Assembly (NCBI RefSeq): GCF_039555335.1 | Contig: NC_092636.1 | Coordinates: 53,313,706-53,377,705, forward strand | Length of the DNA: 64,000 nt | Origin: Amphiura filiformis | Taxonomy: Eukaryota; Echinodermata; Ophiuroidea; Amphilepidida; Amphiuridae | Direction of reading: 5' to 3' | Part shown: piece by piece, positions 13,519-27,037 of the stretch | Layout: every line of letters starts with the position of its first letter | How positions within the stretch are numbered: position 1 is the stretch's first letter | Translations under genes and position numbers: made by a program | Notes under the pieces: generated by a model | The model's input: the letters and a program-made list of their open reading frames with translations, nothing else | Told to the model about the DNA's origin: nothing | The model's database searches: none

Positions 13519-14365
13519 CAGTGGCGGCGCCAGGAAAACAAATTTCAGGGGGCAAAATCAATAAATGTTGTGCAAAATTACCGCAAAAAGTGGAATTTTT
13601 TGTAATTTTAGGGTTTTTCGAGGGGGCCACTGTTCAACATAAGCAGCAACTGTACAATTCTACATGTATTTCAACGTCAGAGCCTTGTATTCAGCAACGA
13701 GAGTCACTGGGTTGCTTTTCAAATTCTATGTCAAATTTGGAGAGAGCGGAAAATCTCTATAGCAAGAGATTTATATATAAATCAACCTTGAATTAATCAC
13801 TTCCCGACCGTTCCTCAGAGGAGATAAAATAACTATTTTTATAACTAAATTCTGTGTTGATACAAAAATGTGGAAGTTACTAAGTTTGCATATGAATATT
13901 TGTTAGATTTCAAACAAAGAATTATATAAAATAAGCAACAAATTCCTTGCGTATCACCAATATGCAATTAAGTATACAATTTGTAAGTGAGCAGGTTCAT
14001 TAAGTTGTCCTGGAATGCAATGCAAAGTTAACCCTTCCAGCTACCCCCCTTCCCACTTGCTACCAGTTCATCACCACCCCCCCCCCCCCCACACACACAC
14101 ACCTACCCTTGCACATCAGTGTGAACTTGCAATAAGCAGGCCTGTATATTGGAATTATTTGAGGGTGCAAAACTTTCATAATGTGGACCTTTTCACGAAA
14201 AATATTCACTTGTTCATTTTAAGCCACAATAATGTTATGTAAACCCTAATGGCCATTTTGGCCATTTAACATGGAGTTCTATGAGGGGGTTAATGTTGTG
14301 TTAAGACTTTGAGGATGAAAATTATGCTCTGTCCCCCCGCCACTAAAATCCTGGCTACACCACTG
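13519..14365. mobile_element. hAT-type element, ends recognisable
   Basis: It begins CAGTGGCGGCGCCAGG and ends with CCTGGCTACACCACTG, an imperfect 16-bp inverted repeat of the CAGTGGCGTAGCCAGG type seen in five other elements in this window. No 8-bp duplication is visible at these ends, so the borders or the single-insertion reading are less certain. A poly-C/(AC)n microsatellite sits at ~14076-14103. Confidence 0.55.
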
Positions 14366-14659
14366 GCTATATTTAAACCAAGGTCATAGGTTAACCTCGG
14401 CACTCGAGAATCGCAAAATTTACGGTGCAGTAGCACTCGAGGACCACTTGAGGATCACTCAGGGATATTGCAAAATCCCGTAAATTTCTTGGGGATACAT
14501 GTATATTAATTTTGTGGATGTCCGTTTGGGGACAAACTTAGGGATTGGAATCCTCAAGATGGTTAACATGGCAGATTCCCCAAGTTTTTGCTTGAGAACC
14601 GCATTGAAAGCAAAAAGACCTGTGTGTGGTCATGCTTAATATGACTTTTATGGAAGCTA

Positions 14660-15080
14660 TATGTGACGTGCCATGCCAAAAACAGACACTTTTGGGCAGG
14701 TTATTAATTTTGAGGTTTTTACATTATCTTAAATATAGAGATATTTTGCTCCACAATGCCGTTTTCCCCAATGAAATGGGACATTCCTATAAGCTAAGAT
14801 ATTGAGTCCGTAAGTTATGGTATTATAAAATCAGAAATTGAGATATCGGCCTTTGAAAATATTATTGACAATGTTGAGAGTAGGAATTACCTTGAAAAAT
14901 GTCTCAAAGAATACAAGATGTCAGTTATATTCCAGTCTGAAACTATCAGACAATAACATCACAAATTCGCAACCCCAAATTGTGAAAAAAATCACCCCCA
15001 AGCAGATTTTTGGCTATTTCTCCATTTACGATCCTGCCCAAAAGTGTCTGCTTTCGATATACTACGTCAAATATACCGTT
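14660..15080. mobile_element. Fold-back miniature element
   Basis: The sequence CAGACACTTTTGGGCAGG near 14683 is repeated as its reverse complement near 15036, with related sequence on both sides. The two halves form a long imperfect hairpin. No protein is encoded. Element borders are approximate. Confidence 0.6.
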
Positions 15081-15089
15081 TCATTGGGA

Positions 15090-17990
15090 CTCTCTCTCAT
15101 ACTTTTCCTAACCCTTTTCAATCATGACTACACCTTGATCCTGTATATAGGGTTCCTACACAATGGGCTGATTACACAATGTCCACAGATTCTAAGAACT
15201 GAATCACATCTCCCCATGACACAGAAAACATGACATGACAAATGAAAGTCATCCTGCATCCATAGAGACATCACACAGGGGAGAATCAGGTCTCATAATT
15301 AGTACAAATTGTGGTGGAATGACAAGCATGTAGCATCATCCTATCTCTCACTGTCCCTATCTGACCTCTACACATTTCACAATATTATTTGGTGACTACA
15401 GATCAATGGTGCAAAGCGGGAGTACATTCTTTTGTTCAGTGGTGAAACTTACAAACTGCAAGAATTAAATCCAAGTTTAATCTAGGCCAGACTCAAATAA
15501 TTCAAATTGGTTATGGTTTATATTTTAGTTTTGTTTTGCTTTTTCCAGTGGAAACATGCACAAATGATTTTATGCTCCTATAGCCCCCTCAACAGTTATT
15601 GCAACAAATTTGTTTTTCACTTTGTTTGTTTGTTTGCGTAGCCCTGTTAGTGTTTGTAATTGTATACAAATAAAAAATGAGTGTGTTTATAGTGAGCCAG
15701 ATTATCTGGTATTTAGCATTTAGCGTATAAAGTACTGTGTAATCAATTTGTTACTGCAGTATAATCTTTCCGTATCCAGCCACTATAAACACTATCATGC
15801 CTCCAGATCAAGCCATGCAGTCTATAAGTTTAGCCAGCAAAAGGCAAATAAATACCATTTCCCAAAATAGTAATTTCCAATCATATTTCTCTACACTCAG
15901 TTACAGATATGCATGGTTCATCTCAGGTTATGCAACAATGTTAAGGAGGATCCTATGAATGGTGCACTATAATGACATGCTCTGCTTGCCATTAGTTCAA
16001 TGACCAGATTTCCCATTCAGTGAGGCAAACCAATATCAACTAGACTATGTCCCCCTCAAATATGTCACTTGATATGGATCATCTTTGCTGCCTGGCTGGC
16101 TGGCAAATATATTATGCCAAATATGATCATAATACCAAATTTTATTGCAGTTGTGTATGTATGTACCTGCACTGTTTGCTTTGAAGTGTGATTTTTTAAC
16201 ATTTTTGTCCATTCACAATACGATACGCCTTCAGTGGTTGCTGGGATGAGGCCAATATACCCAAAGCATCATGGGAAAAGTCAACATCCAAAGCATGTGT
16301 AACAGTGTAACGTTTTTATCCGACAACAATGGCTAATCGACTGATACCTAATTCAGTTTAACCCACTCATTTGCATGTAAAACTTGCCCTATTTGCCAGG
16401 TAAATATATTTTTTTTAGTTTTCTCAAAATCACTTTCCATGGACTTGGGTGGGTTTTGTATTCATGTACGGTATTCAATTGTCAAAAGTCCCAGGAAATC
16501 TTCATAAGTCACCCAATTAGACTACCAAATCACAGGTTAGGCAACCATGATTGCAGAAAATAGGCTCACCATGCACAGGGAGAATATAGCTTGACTCCCG
16601 GGCTTGACTAAAACAACTTGGGTTCATTATAGGGATTAAAAATTGACCAAATTCAATGCTTCATTATTGATTATTCTCCTCTGCACATGTATGGACTTAT
16701 TTAAAGCCTGATCAATATAGTTCAGCCCTGCACTAATTTATCACTAACCTTTTAACTTAAGAGTTCACCCCCTGCATGGTTTTATATTGGCTGAATTCAC
16801 CTGACTGCTTTCTACTATTGCTATCCACCGTGAATAAGACATACAAACATCATAATTGTTCATACAATACATGTAACATGGACCTATGCCTACAGATTTT
16901 GTATTAAAACCTACATCCCCCGCACCAAAGTCTACAGATTTGTGTGAAAAATACCCAGTTAAGAGGAGCATACCCATATACCTGTACTTTAACTTGGAAG
17001 CATCCCCCCCCCCCTCTGTAAAAATCTTTTCATTGGCCCATTTACAAGAAACAAGTACTGGCAATCCACCTCTGAGACGAATATAGTAATACCTATTGAC
17101 TTTCAGACATGGTCATGGGCATCAATGGGGGGGGGGGGGGATGTGGCCATATGACCATATTCAAAATGGCAATATTTTTGTTCTTTTCAGCCACTTTTTG
17201 ACAATTCAGGCCGAAAGTCCCCCGCCCCACACACACACATTTCAAGCCGGATTGGTGATTATGGTAATGGCCACAATGAAATTTTCATTGGCGTATTTAT
17301 TTTGCTAAGCAATTTCAGTCATTCAAAATCTTTGATTTAAATAAATACAATAATAGGAAACACTAAATGATAAATACTATAAATGAAGATCAAAAGTACA
17401 TGTAGTTGCAACACAAATGTTGCTGACAACATCACATTCTGTCCCAACACTAAAACAATTTTCGAGGGGAAAAAAAGCAAAATGACCTTTACATGCAGAT
17501 GATGAAATAACCCTACCATTCAACTTTCAAGCAAACAAGTAACATACATCGATAAAATGTGCTTTAATTAAACATACCCATGTCAGTAATTTGCTAACAT
17601 TTTCCAAGAATACTTTGTCACAAACTTTTCTTATTTCAAAATTATAGATTACATTAAATTTGATGTGACACCAATTTTGATGAAAACACAATCAGGCCAT
17701 CAAGATAAATTGATTATAGATTATAATCCCAGTCACTTTAAAGTCCCTAAATCCATATCAATACCATTGTAACATTTTTCCATTCCAAATGTCATGTATT
17801 ATTTAAAGACATCTATATTTAATCCCTATCAGATATCAAGTTGATATAATCCATTCCAATCTGACTTATTCTATTTATATCAAATGTTCTACAGAACAAT
17901 GCACGGAAAGAATACATTGCTGATTGCACAATGATGAAATGGGGTATCATGTTTAGTTAATACTTCAAATCATTTCTTTATATTGTCTGA
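15090..17990. other. Non-coding stretch
   Basis: I found no exon. A G-run element at about 17117-17250 holds the words GTCAAAAAGTGGCTGAAAAG and CGGCCTGAATTGTC in inverse orientation to a second copy at about 26890-26995, so it is a dispersed repeat. Confidence 0.5.
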
Positions 17991-17991
17991 C

Positions 17992-18349
17992 TTAAGGGGT
18001 ACTACACCCTGGCCAATTTTGTGCCTATTTTTGCATTTTTCTCAAAAATTATAGCACATTGGTGACAAGTAAGATATGTATATTATAGGGCAAGGACTAC
18101 AACTACTGCACTGAAAATTCAGCAACTCAAGGCAAGTAGTTATTGATTTATTGATCAAATATTGGTTTTCCCTCATTTTTGACTGTAACCCCACAACTGC
18201 TGTCTGTGTTGAAATAAAATTTCCAGTGCAGTAGTTGTAGACCTTGCCCCTATAAATATACATATCTTACTTGGCACAAATGCGCTATAATGTTTGAGAA
18301 AAATGCAAAAATAGGCACAAAATGGGTTAGGGGTGTAGTACCCCCTTAA
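17992..18349. mobile_element. TTAA-flanked palindromic MITE
   Basis: The element is bounded by TTAA on both sides (17992-17995 and 18346-18349), with ends GGGGTACTACACCC and its inverse. The arms run inwards over 100 bases (GCAAAAATAGGCACAAAAT and its inverse, then CTACAACTACTGCACTG and its inverse). Most of the element is therefore one hairpin. TTAA targets are typical of piggyBac and Kolobok-type DNA transposons. It is non-coding. Confidence 0.85.
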
Positions 18350-19870
18350 TGCAAATAACATTAACCATGCCTGACATGCTCATAACAGCATCAACAGTCA
18401 CATATCTATGCTATGCGACAATTAATGCACACGTTCCAAAACAGGTTATATATACGTATGAGGTTACATGAGGCCCTCATGATCCAGGGATGTCAACTGG
18501 TGAGTTCTTCTTCTTGCAAGAACAAATTTGTGTTCACTTTTCCCAACTACATGTACTGGCTTAAAGCACAGATGCTTGAATTGAAGAAAGGATAGGCCTA
18601 CCTATGGTAAACTACCCATTCCCCCTCCCCTATTCAGTAAACCTTGGTGTAGTGCCGAAAATGTATTTGGGGGATATGTTCGCATAGGGGGGGAGGTGAG
18701 GTGGTGTAGTGTTGGGGCGTGTGTCTATGCCTATGTGCTTGAGGTGTCTTCTTACAAATTAATGCATATATTTACAAATGAATGCATAAATTAGGAGGAA
18801 GAAACAAAGAGAAACACATTAATTAAGCCTGGGGAGAGGGTAGGCAGCTGTTCCCTATGTAAAACACCTTTCCCCCCTGAAGGAAATCTATATAGCAAAA
18901 ATGGACCAAATAAGTAGCAAGGGCAAGCATATTAAAGCAATAATGTGCGATTTCAATAAATAATAAATTCTTATATAAAATTTGTTTTCAACAAAATGTT
19001 AGATATCCGGCTCCGGATTTATAATTTTACTTTAATTAAAACCCTTCAGGCAGGCTTAATCTTTCAAATGATATTCCATTGGGCATTACAATCATGCAAA
19101 AAGTAAAAAATTCAAGAAAAATTGAGGGCATCGCTGTGGAGCTTTAATTATGGTTTTAATTTCCCTGTGTGTTTCTTATGATCCTCACGGTGTGGGGGTG
19201 GAAATATTGTAGTGTTGAAACTGACAGTTTCACACTCATGATACAGAGTTGGAATTGGTAATTATAGTGCAAAACTGTTCATTTTGTTATACCATAGTTT
19301 CATATCCTTTCAGATAATTATTTCAAACATACAGAAACAATTGTCTCAAAAAACACAGGTGCAACTATGAGAAATCATATTAGACATAAATGTAATCACA
19401 TGTTTTTGCTTTGTTTTTAGTTTTGAAAGCAAAACAAAAATGGTTGCACACAACAAGTTTAGTTTTTATTGACCAAATCAAAGCCAGGATTCCCAACCTG
19501 TTTTTGACCCATTAAAAGTCAGACTAATTGAGTCACATGTCCCTCCTTAATATCCCTAAGGGTGGGGTGGGGGAACACTGCCATTGTGTATGTGCCATGG
19601 TGATGACCCCCTTTTTCTCCTTCCATGTCCTCGCCAGACACCTGTTTTCAGCTAATTTCAGATCTTATTCCCTCTATTTCGCACCTTTTCCAAAAACTAT
19701 ATGGCTGACTTTTTTTTTGTGGTGCGAACGAATAAAGTCTAATTTTGAAAAGCTACATGTGATATGCATACCTACATTGAGCCACCATAGCCCCCCCGAC
19801 TGCAAATGGGGTCACTGCCAGCAGCTACCTACTGATTGGGAACCCTAGTCTTAATTAAAGATAAACTCAC
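18350..19870. other. Intron adjoining the large minus-strand exon
   Basis: The 3' border of the big minus-strand exon is a GTGAGT donor at 19870, so this stretch is the start of its next intron. I found no following exon in it, nor a convincing one further down to position 1. Confidence 0.55.
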
Positions 19871-22800
19871 CTGTTGCCTCCGTCTCCGTCTTGATGTCGG
19901 TGACAAATCCGAGTCTTTCTTAGCGGCAGCCCGTGGTAAAGTAGCACAAGTCTGATTTCCAGGGAGTCCTTTGGATCGGGTTGGTGAAATAAGTGCATCC
20001 GTAGTCTGCGAGCGGTGCGGAGGTTGGAGATTAGTAAGTTCGGGGGATGATCCAGAGTGAGTGAGTGTTTGGGACTGTTGCAGAACAGGACGGAGCAGGT
20101 GTCCCTTTTCAGGAGTTGGTATAATGGGTTTTTTCCTTACTGCACTTTTGCGCTCTGGTGGATGCGAAGTAGGTCCTATACTGTGCGAGCGTTCAGGTTT
20201 ACGTATTGATGGTTTTGAAGGCACCGAAGGAGATGTTTTGTTCAGAGCTTGTTCAGATAAACTTCCTTGTCTGCGTAATTTCTCTGCACTCTTGAAGAGT
20301 TCCTGCTCAAGAGCGTTGTTTGCTCCACCACGACTCACGTTTTTTAATCGGGCGGCTTTCTTGCTAAACCTTCAGAAGGTAAGTTAGATGCATCAATTTC
20401 AAGAGTAACTGCTCCCTGGTTGCTGGCTGAGATGTCCTTATCAGAACCTGATGGAGAGCCTCCACTTTGCCCGGGAGAACTATATCGTGCAACTTCTTGT
20501 ATTTCAGTAAGCTGATCCTGCCTGTTGGACACAGTCGGTTCACTATTCGCTACCTGGATGCCTTGAGTATATTCCATGAGTTCATTAGGTGATTTATCAC
20601 CGTTTGGCCACGTCAACGACTTCTTTTTCAGCGACTTCCCATTTTTCTCACTTGTGTCCAGATTATTATTGATTACACCACCAGGTTCATTTGTGACATC
20701 GTCGTAAACATTCATGTACATCTGATCGGCAGTTGTATCGCTTATTGATGTAGCGACACTTGATATGGATAGTGTGCTTTCTGTGCTCACACCACTTGAT
20801 CCCAAGTTAGACGAGAGATTTGATTTGCTCTCATTCAAAGTACTATTAAATAGCTGGGAATCGAGAGATCCACCTTCCATATCCGTCACCGATCTCTTAC
20901 GCTCTTGAGTTGGGTCACTTCGCGACCTTCCATTGGTTTCTCCATTGCTTCCGCTTCCATCCAACGAGGATTGTCCAGTAGTGGCATACTTTTTCCGTCT
21001 GCGATTACTGGGAGCAATAGGTGCATCAACTTTTTCACTCTTTAGTTCTATGTATGTGGCACCGGATCCAGTGAGTTTATGAGTAACTTGCTTTCCACCT
21101 ATTGTTATTTCTGTAATCCTTTGTTTTGTGTTCAACGGCTTCAAATTTGCTTTAAGAGTAAATTTTGCATTCGCTTCACGTTCTAGTTCCTCTTTTTATT
21201 TTTAGGAGTATTTCAGGGACCTCTGGAACAAATTTTCCAGCTTTTCTTGTCCTTCTAGGAGTCAATTCAGCGTTAGGCCATTCATGGGCTTCGCTTAAAA
21301 CACATCCTTCATCATCACCCAGTTCACTTGGTTCTGGAGACATCGGCGGAGTAATTTGAACTTCAGCATAGTTATTAAACGATCTTCCACGCATTTTTGC
21401 AGTTAAATCTTGCAAATTTCTCACTGGGGAAGCTGGTGCACTCATCGGTGCACTTAAATCCATGGTGATAGGCAATCTGGTTTCAGATGAAGATCTTTTA
21501 GTAAAAGTCCTAGTTTCGGTTTGTCTCAGTCCTTCTAAAGTTGGTCTGCCCAAGCGCAGGTTACTAAAATCCACGCGAATCGACATCTTGGCACAGTCCG
21601 TTTCAGTGAACACTGAATTACTTGGGGAGGTTTGACCTCTGTCAGCCATATCATTTGATCTTTCCGACTCGGATATATCTCCCAAAGTTTCTTCTTCAAA
21701 CACTGCTTTCAAACTTTGACCTGGATAAGGGAAATCCTTGCGATACAGCGTAGGGCTTGTCAGTTCATAGTCCGCTCCTGGTGAAAGTGATTTTGGCTGG
21801 CTAGTGGATCTACGCATAGCTTCATTAAATTCCTTTTCCAAGGCATGGAGATCCTTCGGTTCTATAGCTCCAGTGCTCGACACACTTGATCTTCGACTTG
21901 TAGAGCGTGAACTTATTGGACTAAGATCCTCAAACGACTGCAAGTTTTTCCTTGATACTTTTGCCAATCTGGAAACAGCCAATGGTTTAAAAGGTCTACC
22001 TAGTGACAAACTTCCGGACAGCGGAGGGCTAGCAGACTGGGAGCGTGCTTTGGATTTTCTCTCCTGAGAGTCACCCTCATTATTATGAGTCACTGTACTT
22101 GGTGTTTTATCCTCAGCATTTTGCCGTTTTGCACGAGTTTTTTCGATGGAATTTCTCAAATCAAGCGTAGGGCATGTGTTCGATCGTTGCAATCTGGCTT
22201 CTGCTCTTGCCCTTGCTTGCAGCGCTAACGTTTGCGGTGGTTCTGCACAGTTATTATGTGATATTCCTTCTGTAGTGTTATCGCATTGAACTTGATTAGT
22301 CACTGCTTGCTGGGTAATTGGTGAATTAATAGAACCCTTTACATGCAAGTCCTGTGTGTTCCTATCACTCAAATGGCTTAGTTCCTGTGTTGGTGAATTA
22401 CCCTTCCCGGGTACAAGAACTTGTTTCCTATCTCGTTGCTGTGGTGACCTGTCACCATGAGAACCAAAACTTCCGCTATTGTTGTTGACATTTTTGTCCC
22501 AGTGTGATTCCAACGGTGTTACAGTATCATTCACTTGTACAGCTAGATTGTGCTGCTGTCCCGTGTCGTTGTATTTCAACTGGGCCTCACGTCTGTCCCG
22601 TGATGATGATGATGAACTATGTAAAACATCTACACTTGGTTTGATATGTTGTTTTGCATGTGTCTTATTGGATGATGTTAATGCATTCTGTTCAGGTTCA
22701 AGTGATGATGATTTCTTTCCACTTAACTCGGCTGCAGTCGTCTTCCCGTCAGTCGTAATCATTCTATCTCCAGCTGGTGTTGCCGGGGGCTCCGATTTAT

Positions 22801-23883
22801 CATCTGCATCTTCCTCCTCCTCCTCCTCCTGAGCAGCATCGTTGGATAAACTCCATCCGAGTTCACGAGCAAGAAGATAACTACGACTTGCATTAATTCT
22901 TGAAGCAGCCGTCGCCGTATGCGGCGGACTTTCGCATTCCTGTCGTTGATTTATAAGCAAAGTATTTTTATTATCCCGTGGATCAGCTGTTTTGCGGTGC
23001 GGAAAATCCAAATCCACGACGTGATCGTACGCAGAATGAAGATGTTGGTGTCCACCATATTGTGCTCTTTGAGCCATCATTGAGTCATGAGAAAACTTAC
23101 GTCGCAATTCCGAGTGAATAGCACTGATTTGTTTATTTTCCGACACAATGCTGTTCGTTTCCTTGAATGCACACTCAATAGCGGCGGCCTCTTGAGCATG
23201 AGCACGGACAAATCCGTTGATTTACCTAAGGATTTCTGAAAACACGAATCGGCCAACTCCCATGATTTGCTGTTGTGATTGCATTTGCAACCCACAACGT
23301 GGTATTGGGGTCCGCATACCCATCCATCATCCCAGTAATCCGGGTTTATTTTCCAACTACTTGGTCCTTTTACTAATCGTGGGTCCTCCACACGACCTAA
23401 ATCCACACTTGAACTGCGGTATCTTGTGTATCTTCCCAATGGTCCAGAGCCAGACGACCAGAGCAACACCCCAGATTTACCTTGATTCGACGTTAGCACT
23501 GTCTGTTCACATGCCCTTGGCCTGTGCGTGTCATTACTATTCCCCGTCCACGCCTCGCTAGTTTGCAAACTTGGCCCACTACCTCCCGCTGCCTTTGGTA
23601 ACTTGAGCAGCGATTGCTGAAAGCAGCCAGATTTTTCTATCTCGGTAGTGAACTTAGGTAAAGAAGCAACAATAGGTCCTGAGGAGTTCTCTTGTCTTTT
23701 GCTTTGGTCCGAGTCGGTTTCTTCAGTTGGTAACGGCACGAATGGATCAGCTGATACCTTTAGGTTATCACAGAGTTCAGACGAGTTAGCCACATTTTCA
23801 TTAATATGTAAGCGGCCGCTTTGGCTGAAATGATTTTGGTCATAGCTTCGCACCGTGCTATCACTAGCAGCTATTTCAGTCAT
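19871..23883 (-). CDS. Giant N-terminal exon of an unrecognised Ser-rich disordered protein
   Basis: One exon encodes about 1,338 residues in phase 0 and ends CAACAG|GTGAGT at 19871. I chose the ATG at 23883 (MTEIAASD) because an in-frame TAG lies upstream. Most of the protein is low-complexity Ser/Thr/Pro/Gln-rich with many SP and RRxS sites, including RSTSRRSSVSSTG and a run of Glu/Asp. More conserved-looking blocks are a Trp/Cys/His patch at residues ~180-250 (PDYWDDGWVCG, GCKCNH), an LEKEFNEAMRRS helix, and a C-terminal third with VPEILLKIKEELERE. The frame breaks three times, each at a homopolymer: T3 at 23221-23223, T5 at 21193-21197 and T3 at 20357-20359. One base restored, removed and restored respectively rejoins everything. 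I do not recognise the family; a cytoskeletal or signalling scaffold is a guess from composition alone. Confidence 0.8.
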
Positions 23884-25443
23884 CTGTACAGCTTTTGGCA
23901 CAAGGCTGTAGAGTTCACCACCACACGCAAACTTTTGCCTATTCCACTAATCACGTTGGAATTTGTTGCCTCCTATATTCCTCCTCCCACTTTTCACCGG
24001 ACACTTCAAATCACACTTCAAATACACACACATTAAACAAGCTAGCAGTCGACTCCAATTGAATATATATTGCCGATTCGACGAGTAAACATCAGTTCCA
24101 TAAATCACACGCACGCGTCGAGTTTATAACTTTATTCCTTTATTATAACTAATAAACAGAAATGATGATTTGCAGGTGATGAGTAAATTGACTTTTCTAA
24201 AAACCGTTCCGTATACAATCGGGTTCTGTTTACTAGTGAGATGTAGAGATAGTTGTATACACTCGTCTCTGCTTCCACATGTTCCAGGGTAGTCCATAAG
24301 AGAGCGGAGATTTATCGATGCTTCTTTTTTACACCTCAGCCCGATCTCTTATTTTAATATCCTCAGTGTTTTGCTTTCACCGGTTGGTCAATTTAATAAC
24401 TCAAATTACCAACGTCAAACATCCGGAATCATTCGGCACGACATCACACACAAAATATAAATATTATATTTGTCTCGTCATGAAGAGTATAGGCAATCAA
24501 TTCAAGTTGTAAGTAGTGGAGCTGCAAAAATAAATCGAGCAATTAGACTGCAATACATATTATTTCCAATATGAAAAACACCAAGTCCTTGGAGCTGCAG
24601 CTGAGGCATGAAAGTTACCCATGTGCAACTTGCACCAGTGAAAGTGTGTGTGCATTATAATAAAGCATGGAGAATAATAAACCCTCTCAGATATTTTACT
24701 GTTTTAAAAGTTAACACTATGCGGGCGATATAGTTATAACCCTGGTCAAAATGTCACGTCAAATATAACACGGCGACAAGAGGTGATGAAAACCACGTTG
24801 TTTATTATGATGACGGAAAGCAGTCGATTTTACATCTCGGTAAAAAAAAGCGTTGAGCAATTCCCGAAAGTGAACACGGGGCCGGCGATATATACACCAA
24901 ACACTCACGACTCACTCAGCTGATATTGTTGTGTTGATAAAAATCAATTCCATTTTCTTCACATCCACGGTACAAGTGTCATCACCTATACAGATATGTC
25001 GTGTCGCATGTATTGTCATGCAAATGATCCTTTTTTGAGTCAAGAAATGACCGGTATGTTTATAGAACGAATGGTCCAGTAAGCACCATCAGATTATACA
25101 AACTAATGCGATTATAAGCGACAAAAAGTAATAAATATCCGGTAACTAATATAATGAGGTCCGTTATATATATTTCACTCGATTCAACAACTGGCTGTAT
25201 ACAACTTACAAGGTCGATGTATTTTATATGTCTTCTTCTTTGTAAACTATACCAAAGTCTACAATTACAGCTTTTAAAGACGCACACCTATATGCAAATT
25301 TTGCCAAGGTATATGTTTACAGAAACTGATAAGGGTCGTATGATTAACTCCTTTAATTCCAAATACCTCAACAAATGAGCGGCCCGACAAATGAGGAACT
25401 GAAATACTTGCTCAAGCTGTTTCCTGATGCTTGTTTTGTGTGG
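23884..25443. other. 5' flank of the large minus-strand gene
   Basis: This holds the 5' UTR and presumably the promoter of the gene starting at 23883, unless an upstream non-coding exon exists. I see no coding sequence. No core promoter element can be fixed from sequence alone. Confidence 0.45.
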
Positions 25444-25451
25444 GTTTCAAA

Positions 25452-25857
25452 CAGTAGCGTAGCCAGGGGGGCAGAGTGAAAAAAAAAAAAAAAAATGAAA
25501 GAAAAAGTGCCCCTCTGACAAAAAATAAAAGAGAAAATCAGGAGGGCAAAGGAAAAGAAAAGGGCAAGGAGCCCTTTTCTAGCAAAATTCAGGGCCAAAA
25601 TAGTGTAAAATACAAAATTTTTCCACATTGTAACAATAAAGCCCTTTTTTAGGGAGACAATTGGCGAAAATAGTGTAAAATACCATTTTTTACGCGCTAC
25701 GCGCGCACATCATCCCAATAAGGCTCTTTTCGGGAAGCTCGAAGACATGTATACAGTCTCTATATGTATTGTATGATGCAACTGCAATTTTTTCGTCTGT
25801 GCCCCAAAAATGTTATTTTGCCCCCCCGACCAAGAAGAAAAGCTGGCTACGCCCCTG
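25452..25857. mobile_element. Non-autonomous hAT element with GTTTCAAA target duplication
   Basis: The ends CAGTAGCGTAGCCAGG and CTGGCTACGCCCCTG are inverted repeats. GTTTCAAA is duplicated exactly at 25444-25451 and 25858-25865. The 406-bp body is A-rich with CGCGCTACGCGCGC-like patches and no transposase. It lies upstream of the large minus-strand gene. Confidence 0.9.
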
Positions 25858-25865
25858 GTTTCAAA

Positions 25866-27037
25866 TGGTATTGTATTGATTTGGCTACACTAAGAACACG
25901 GGTAAATCCTATTTCATGTATTTGGATACGATAAATTACTATAAGGCCTACACCAATGAAATTGTATTTTTTATTTTGTGTGATGTTACAATGTAGCCTA
26001 TTTAGGCTTATTCGCGAAGGTATTATTTTCTGGGATATGTTGGGGTGCGTGCGTTTATCATTATCATAATTAACATAGGCCTACGGCACCAAAAGAGCCT
26101 AATTAACGGGAGATTTATACAAAAGATCAAAGAGCTCGATTTTTGTCCCGCATTAGACTAAAACATGCTCAATGGTTATTTTAGGCATAGACTAGGCCTG
26201 GGTCGAGTGACAAAAAACTCGCCCGGGTGGCAAATCGAAACACGTGTAGTATATAGGCCTACATGTCATTATAACTGCAAATAAATAATAAATGTAACAA
26301 ATGACATTGAATTGATTTTCTAGCAAATCTCATTCAGTTGTTAAACTTCAAATGGATTTTGTACACTGTAATTGATCTTAGTACTATAGTATTTTCTGTG
26401 CAAAATCATTGTCATCGCCTATACAGCTGGATGGGGTCTCACTTTTAAGGAGGTACGAACTGGAAACCATGGAACATGAAGAAGAAATTAAGAAACGGGA
26501 GAAATGACATCACTTTAATATTGTCCCTGCCCTGGTTTGTAAACTAAAAGAGAAGAGGCCTTGCATTTCAGATGAGGGCGCTAGAGCGGGTTAGCCCTGG
26601 TTTCAGCAGATTTCAGCCTGCCATGGTTTCTAAACTTAATTATTTCTCTTTTGAGGACACGGTGAAAGTCACTTCACTTTATTTCACACGGTTTTCTCAA
26701 GGCATAATTATATATTTCCGGGAAGTGAGGAAAGCGTGGATGATCCATGCATAAGAACTACGCACCCTAACCCACGTTGCCTTGAGGCAAGTGAGGCAAC
26801 TGCTCCATAAAGCTGCTATCATCAGTAGATAGTAGGCCTATATGTTGCTCAGTAGACATTAGCGCCAATCCGACTTCAAGTATGTGTGGGTGTGTGGGGG
26901 TGGGGGGGGGGGAGAAAATCGGCCTGAATTGTCAAAAAGTGGCTGAAAAGAGCAAAAATGGGTCATATTGCCCCCCCACCACCACGGATTGACGCCATCA
27001 GTGAGATACTAGATGACAATGTAACTTATGTAAGTAC
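25866..27037. other. Non-coding stretch
   Basis: No exon. It includes a G-rich repeat at about 26880-27000 that is an inverted relative of the one at 17117-17250. Confidence 0.5.

Noticed and set aside
20061-22832. Several plus-strand ORFs of 64-117 residues within 20-23 kb
   Set aside because: Shadows of the large minus-strand exon; their composition follows from the Ser codons of the real frame.
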